Source of the DNA: Flavobacteriales bacterium
Lineage (GTDB): Bacteria; Bacteroidota; Bacteroidia; Flavobacteriales; UBA7430
Direction of reading: 5' to 3'
DNA length: 43,148 nt
Assembly (NCBI GenBank): GCA_029247585.1
Contig: JAQWKY010000090.1
Location: forward strand, 1-43,148
Part shown: positions 38,246-43,148 of the stretch, in pieces
Layout: each line of letters opens with the position of its first letter
Position numbering within the stretch: position 1 is the first letter of the stretch
Notes under the pieces: model-generated
Told to the model about the DNA's origin: nothing
The model's database searches: none
The model's input: only the letters and a program-made list of their open reading frames with translations
Position numbers and translations under genes: made by a program

Positions 38246-39442
38246 TTAATACAAAAACTTGTTGTATGGGTAGCGTCGAGCGTGTATTTCCTTAACAAGT
38301 TCGTAAACGGTTGTTTTGAACCCTTCCCAATTGTCTTTTTGATGGGCAGAAATAAAAATACAGTTCTCATTCATTTTAGACATCCATGTACTTTCCCAGT
38401 CTGCCAATGAATTGTTGGCTCGAGTTCTTGGGGTTAAATCATCCTCGTCTTTGGGTGTGTATGAAAACAGGTCTATCTTGTTAAAAACCATCAAGGTCGG
38501 CTTGTCAGAAGCCTGTATTTCGTCTAGAATGTTGTTTACGGAGTCTACTTGCTCCTCAAAGTGCTCATGAGATATGTCTACCACGTGAATGAGAAAGTCG
38601 GACTCCCGAACTTCGTCTAGTGTCGACTTGAAAGACTCAACGAGTTGGGTAGGAAGTTTTCGGATGAATCCTACGGTATCGGAAAGTAAAAAAGGAAGGT
38701 TTTCAATTACCACCTTACGCACGGTTGTGTCTAGAGTCGCAAAAAGTTTGTTTTCGGCAAAAACCTCTGACTTGCTCAATGCGTTCATGATTGTCGATTT
38801 ACCCACGTTTGTATAACCTACCAGTGAAACGCGTATCATTTGCCCTCTGTTTTTACGCTGGGTTGCCATTTGCTTATCAATGGTTTTGAGCTTTTTCTTC
38901 AAAAGAGAAATTCGCTCACGGATGATTCGCCTGTCGGTTTCAATCTCTGTTTCTCCGGGCCCTTTCATACCGATTCCCCCCTTTTGTTTTTGAAGGTGCG
39001 TCCACATTCGGGTCAATCGAGGTAATAAATACTCGTATTGGGCCAGCTCCACCTGGGTACAAGCATGAGCGGTTTGGGCTCGGCCGGCAAAAATGTCAAG
39101 AATCAAGTTGGTGCGATCCAGGATCTTTCGCTCACCGAATATCGTTTCTATGTTTCGAAGTTGTGACGGGGAAAGCTCATCATCGAAAATAACAATGTCA
39201 ACATCATTTTCCTTAACATACTCTAAAATCTCATTGATTTTTCCTGAACCGATAAACGTTTTTGGATTCGGCTTAGCTAGTTTTTGCGTAAACCTAAGAA
39301 TTGGTTTAGCGCCAGCTGTTTGCGCCAAAAAAGCAAGCTCATCAAGGTATTCTTTTGACTTTTTTTCGTCTTGGATTTGGGTGATTACCCCAACCAAAAC
39401 GGCCGTCTCTCCTGTTGGTTTAATAGACCCTTTTTTTGGCAT
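38246..39442 (-). CDS. hflX: GTPase HflX
   Basis: FIGSGKINEILEYVKENDVDIVIFDDELSPSQLRNIE, KGPGETEIETDRR, VSLVGYTNVGKSTIMNAL, LLSDTVGFIRKLPTQLVESFKSTLDEV. Confidence 0.97.
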   Translation of the reverse strand: MPKKGSIKPTGETAVLVGVITQIQDEKKSKEYLDELAFLAQTAGAKPILRFTQKLAKPNPKTFIGSGKINEILEYVKENDVDIVIFDDELSPSQLRNIETIFGERKILDRTNLILDIFAGRAQTAHACTQVELAQYEYLLPRLTRMWTHLQKQKGGIGMKGPGETEIETDRRIIRERISLLKKKLKTIDKQMATQRKNRGQMIRVSLVGYTNVGKSTIMNALSKSEVFAENKLFATLDTTVRKVVIENLPFLLSDTVGFIRKLPTQLVESFKSTLDEVRESDFLIHVVDISHEHFEEQVDSVNNILDEIQASDKPTLMVFNKIDLFSYTPKDEDDLTPRTRANNSLADWESTWMSKMNENCIFISAHQKDNWEGFKTTVYELVKEIHARRYPYNKFLY

Positions 39443-39448
39443 AAATGG

Positions 39449-39883
39449 TTATGGCCAAACTGACCATGGAATCTTACTAAGAATTAATACTAGAGCAACT
39501 AAATAGGAGACCCACTTTACTTTATGCTTTGTGCGATCATCAATGTCTTTTTTAGATTTCGAGTACGCTCTCGTAATCAGAATGATGGCTATAAGCATCA
39601 TTACTGGGTGCTCTAGAGCGTACAGCCTTAATGTGGGGTCTTTCATTACAGAGCCCATGGCAGGCATAGCAGAGGTCGTTATTGGGCTGATGAAATATAA
39701 AACCAAGCCAATGGTCAACTGAAGGTGGGCCAAAATCAAGAGTATCAACCCGTTTTTACGGTGTGCCTCAGTATGTTTTTGGTTTTTTTGATAGGCGATG
39801 AATGACTTCAAAAGGGCCAGAAAAAGTACCGTCAGTAATAAATACGGCATAAAACTATGTAAGTGCTTTAGTCCTGTGTACAT
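39449..39883 (-). CDS. small multi-TM membrane protein (cytochrome b-like)
   Basis: 144 aa, four hydrophobic segments with conserved-looking His residues (HLHSFMP, HLQLTIGLVLYF, EHPVMMLIAIILITRAYSKSKK). Confidence 0.7.
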   Translation of the reverse strand: MYTGLKHLHSFMPYLLLTVLFLALLKSFIAYQKNQKHTEAHRKNGLILLILAHLQLTIGLVLYFISPITTSAMPAMGSVMKDPTLRLYALEHPVMMLIAIILITRAYSKSKKDIDDRTKHKVKWVSYLVALVLILSKIPWSVWP

Positions 39884-40092
39884 GGTTTTGGGTTTTTTAT
39901 TTCTGCTAATTTACTAATTTCAGAAGCAATGAGAGCATTACCAAGTAGTTCTTATTTACTTCTTATAAAAGTCCGTTCATGCACTCTTTTTGTTTGAGCT
40001 TTATGTTGAAATAAGACAACAGTCTCCATGCGTTTTGATCCGAAATTAAACGCAGAAAAAATTACCTTTGCAAACAGATTTATCAAACACCT

Positions 40093-40575
40093 ATGAAGTA
40101 CAGACGTTTAAGCCCTGAAGAATTAGAGCCTCTGAAAGAGGATTTTATACAGTTTCTGTCCGCCAACACAATTACAGGTGACGATTGGGCAAAAACAAAA
40201 GCAAATAAGCCTGAAGAGGCTCAAAAAATAATCGGTCTATTCAGTGATATCGTTTGGGAGAAGTCCCTAGAAAAAATTGAATCTTTAGAGCATCGAGACG
40301 ATCGATATTTAAAAGTCTTTCTCTTTGAAGAGAAAAAAATAAGCATGGTAGGTTTTTCGGTCCAAGCAGAAGGCGCCCCCTCCCTATTCGAAGAAAAAAC
40401 CTTTTCGGATCTAGCATCAGGGGCGCTGAAGTTTTCTGAACTAGAGGCAGACTTCTTTACTTCCACAAAAAACTACACGAAAGAACGCTCCTACGAGATG
40501 TTTGAAATGATGGAGGCGGGCTGCACGCCCTGTGAAAAATCTTATTTTTACGGAATAAAATCTTTGATGAAATAG
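40093..40575 (+). CDS. conserved hypothetical protein (DUF6495-like)
   Basis: MKYRRLSPEELEPLKEDFIQFLSANTITGDDWAKTKANKPEEAQKIIGLFSDIVWEKSL...; family assignment from memory only. Confidence 0.7.
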   Translation: MKYRRLSPEELEPLKEDFIQFLSANTITGDDWAKTKANKPEEAQKIIGLFSDIVWEKSLEKIESLEHRDDRYLKVFLFEEKKISMVGFSVQAEGAPSLFEEKTFSDLASGALKFSELEADFFTSTKNYTKERSYEMFEMMEAGCTPCEKSYFYGIKSLMK

Positions 40576-40664
40576 CATTGGTTTGACAAAGGCTTTAACT
40601 TTAGGAAAGAAAATGACTAAAACGAGTCCTGCTGTCTACTAAATTCTGATTTTTTCCTGTTCCA

Positions 40665-40703
40665 CAAAAAAACGGGAGTCCCTTCGTGGTTTCTCCCGCT
40701 TTT
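40665..40703 (+). terminator. intrinsic terminator after the DUF6495-like gene
   Basis: AAAAACGGGAG...CTCCCGCTTTT. Confidence 0.6.
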
Positions 40704-40775
40704 AATTCCTTTTACCGGACGTTTTATCTAATGACCAATAAATAACATGATCATTTTATCTGACGGCAAACGCTT

Positions 40776-42725
40776 TTAGTTTTTAACGATTTTGAATGTT
40801 TTTATATTTTCTTTTTCCGTGTGCACCATAAGTACGTATGCCCCTGCCGGCAAATTTTCCATACTTATGTTTGTCTGCGACCCTATTACTTTATTCTGAT
40901 CTAATAAGCCCCCCAAAACATCATACAATTGATAATCCAGTCTCTGACCACCATAATTAACGATTTCAAGTGTTAACAGGTTTGTTCTTGGATTAAAGTA
41001 AGTGGTCAGTTCCTGATCAGAATTAGCTATTTCCTTCTTTTTTATTTCCTTCTTTTTCCGGATTGGAGATTCTAAACGACAAGACGCTGCTGAAGTAGAG
41101 GTCTCACAATCTCCTCCATCGTTATTATGACACAATAAATTAGCTCCGTATTGCTGATCATTACCATCACAGTAACAATCTCCAATCCAGGACTCAGGAT
41201 GACACTCTCCACTTCCGTCACAATCTAAAATTTCTCCTGACGGACAAGTTGTGGTTGAAGTGGGAGTAGTACCACAATCTCCTCCATCGTCATCATGACA
41301 CAATAAATTAGCTCCATATTGCTGATCATTACCATCACAGTAACCATCGCCAATCCAGGTTTGAGGCCAACAGTCTCCGCTTCCATCACAGTCCAAAACT
41401 TTTCCCGGTGGACAAGCATCACTACTACAATCACAATCTCCTTGATCAAAATTAAACGCAGAACAACTAAAGTTAATTAATTCGCCCAGATGCCAATAAT
41501 CCGAATTATCACAAAGGTTATTGCCTAACCAGCTTTCCGGAGCACAATTCCCGTTGCAATCTGATATTAATGTTGGTAAATCAACAGTATTAGTAATCCC
41601 AACAGCCTTCCATGCATTTACAACTGCCTGAGCTTCACCTGTGTCAGGGCATCTACCATACATTTCTACTGCTGCATCATACATGTATTTTGCTGCATCA
41701 TGATGATTAATCGTCTCAGTAAATTTTTCGGTTATCGCTTTGTAAACGATCTTTTCTGCCTTTTGAATACCTATGCCTGACACATCATAATTTGTCCCGT
41801 TATCATTTATGCCTGAACCGCCCTCACACAAAAGATAAAACCAATAAGACATAATAGACATATTGGTATGAATACCGCCTTGATCATGGGAATTTGGATT
41901 CGTATCTGCCCAATTATTGCCTAAGTATGTATCCGGTTGATCAGCATAGCCAGGATTATTAATCTTTCTTAAACCTGACTTACCCGGTCTTTTATCAAAA
42001 TCTTCTCCAATAGACCACAAATCATCATGATTTATTGTTCCGGCATAGTTTTCTACACAAACGGCCCAAATATCAGAGAGCCCTTCATTTATGGCTCCTG
42101 ATTCTCCGACAGGATGGTTAAGACCTAAATAACCTTGAGCAACACCGTGACCATACTCGTGTGCCATAACATCGAGAGAGGTCTGACGTAGGAAACCATC
42201 TGTCCCGTTAAAGGTTGAAGGCTCTCTAACAATTATCGAAGCTTGCTTACCCTCCCCATTAATGAAATGCCACTCGGTTTGCCCATAAAGGTTCTCGCCA
42301 CGCTTTTGTGTAGCCAGTGTAATGGCAATTGGAGTGTTATGACCATCAAAACCATCTCTCCCATGAACGCTCTTAAAATAATCATAAGTCATCGCAACTC
42401 CCCAATGCGCATCCAAAGCGGCTTTAGTTTTAGGATTCATAGAACCATCTGGAGTATTATCTTGAACCGTCTGTTCCCAACTCTGATTATTTACAGTCTG
42501 ATAGGCATAACCCTTAGAGGTGAGTGTCTGTATGCCTCTGGTAAGATCAATCAAAACATATTGCCCGGCAGCCCATCCCTCTGTGATCTTCGCCGTATTA
42601 ATCGTTTGATCTCCTGAATATTCGGTAGTAACAACTACCGATACTGATTCGTATCCCGGCGTGACCTGTGCAAATGCACTTGTGATAATTAATGATGCAA
42701 CTAATAATTTATTAATTTTTTTCAT
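40776..42725 (-). CDS. M4 (thermolysin-like) metallopeptidase with LNR-like Cys-rich repeats and a T9SS C-terminal sorting domain
   Basis: VMAHEYGHGVAQGYLGL (HExxH), GAINEGLSDIWA, DQGGIHTNMSIMSYWFYLL; tandem WIGDGYCDGNDQQYGANLLCHDDDGGDCG-type units; C-terminal ENLPAGAYVLMVHTEKENIKTFKIVKN. Confidence 0.93.
   Translation of the reverse strand: MKKINKLLVASLIITSAFAQVTPGYESVSVVVTTEYSGDQTINTAKITEGWAAGQYVLIDLTRGIQTLTSKGYAYQTVNNQSWEQTVQDNTPDGSMNPKTKAALDAHWGVAMTYDYFKSVHGRDGFDGHNTPIAITLATQKRGENLYGQTEWHFINGEGKQASIIVREPSTFNGTDGFLRQTSLDVMAHEYGHGVAQGYLGLNHPVGESGAINEGLSDIWAVCVENYAGTINHDDLWSIGEDFDKRPGKSGLRKINNPGYADQPDTYLGNNWADTNPNSHDQGGIHTNMSIMSYWFYLLCEGGSGINDNGTNYDVSGIGIQKAEKIVYKAITEKFTETINHHDAAKYMYDAAVEMYGRCPDTGEAQAVVNAWKAVGITNTVDLPTLISDCNGNCAPESWLGNNLCDNSDYWHLGELINFSCSAFNFDQGDCDCSSDACPPGKVLDCDGSGDCWPQTWIGDGYCDGNDQQYGANLLCHDDDGGDCGTTPTSTTTCPSGEILDCDGSGECHPESWIGDCYCDGNDQQYGANLLCHNNDGGDCETSTSAASCRLESPIRKKKEIKKKEIANSDQELTTYFNPRTNLLTLEIVNYGGQRLDYQLYDVLGGLLDQNKVIGSQTNISMENLPAGAYVLMVHTEKENIKTFKIVKN
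41105..41417. repeat. in-frame tandem repeat inside the M4 peptidase gene (145-bp units, 168-bp period)
   Basis: 41105-41249 and 41273-41417 share long identical stretches (e.g. gacacaataaattagctcc.tattgctgatcattaccatcacagtaa). Confidence 0.85.
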
Positions 42726-42993
42726 TATTCCTTTTGTTAATTAATACCAAAGTACAAAGGTAGTTTATCTACAGTCTGACGAAATAGGTAAAACCTCTCA
42801 TTTAACAGGTGATGTCACCTATTGCGTTGTTATTCTGGCAATTAAACGAAGGCTTTAACCTTTACTAAGACGATGACTTTGAAATTGTCATGCGGTCATG
42901 CAGTTTTAAATTATTCATTATCAACTGTAAATTATCCTTTCTTATTGACTTTGACAATCTCTTCTCTAACTTCTTAACTACTGTCTCCTGAAT

Positions 42994-43026
42994 TCTGACT
43001 ACTGACTGCTGACTACTGACTGCTGA
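42994..43026. repeat. simple repeat (CTGACTACTGACTGCTGACTACTGACTGCTGA)
   Basis: Direct reading; imperfect iteration of ACTACTGACTGCTG. Confidence 0.75.
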
Positions 43027-43040
43027 TAATAATATCTCAA

Positions 43041-43073
43041 AAAAAAGACCCTTTCTTTCGAAAAGGTCTTTTA
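43041..43073 (-). terminator. intrinsic terminator for the right-edge minus gene
   Basis: Minus strand AAAAGACC..TTTCGAAAG..GGTCTTTTTTTT. Confidence 0.75.
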
Positions 43074-43095
43074 ATATTTTAATTCTAGTAAATGA

Positions 43096-43148
43096 TTAAT
43101 AGAACTTTGCTCTATTTTCCTCAATCTCTGCCAAGTCTTTTAAAGAAT
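43096..43148 (-). CDS. C-terminal end of a minus-strand CDS (partial, product unknown)
   Basis: Reverse reading ...SLKDLAEIEENRAKFY* followed by an intrinsic terminator. Confidence 0.5.
   Translation of the reverse strand, partial: SLKDLAEIEENRAKFY

Noticed and set aside
42994-43026. CTGACTACTGACTGCTGA iteration considered as a CRISPR-like array
   Set aside because: Short contiguous iteration without spacers; simple intergenic repeat.

Overview
The window is a Bacteroidota (Flavobacteriia-like) chromosomal segment, mostly housekeeping genes: sulfite reductase (partial), glyS, polyprenyl synthase, rlmN, ispD, queA, truB, hemL, hemB, nfu, flavodoxin, bacilliredoxin, nrdA/nrdB, tag, prs, rplY, pth, glmS, panC, panD, rfaE2-like, radA and hflX. 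It also encodes several secreted or T9SS-type proteins, an SRP RNA and a tRNA-Leu(CAA). Promoters often match the Bacteroidota -7 motif TAnnTTTG. The most interesting signal is unannotated: the minus-strand leader of the sulfite/nitrite reductase gene (about 1310-1660). It carries two tandem short Cys-rich ORFs. One is 28 aa and ends in CCCC-stop; the other is 36 aa with CC.C...CCC. They are followed by an intrinsic terminator just before the reductase start, and a copy of the terminator 3' arm (GAAAGGTT) lies just after the Cys codons. This is the layout of a cysteine-responsive attenuator. Other notable items are a 133-bp MITE-like element whose target-site duplication re-creates the rlmN stop codon, an AT-rich islet at the tRNA-Leu 3' flank bounded by 32-bp direct repeats, a near-perfect 36-bp palindrome inside pth, and several genes whose -7 box sits 4-6 nt from the start codon (predicted leaderless mRNAs). 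All calls come from reading the sequence; no database search was run.
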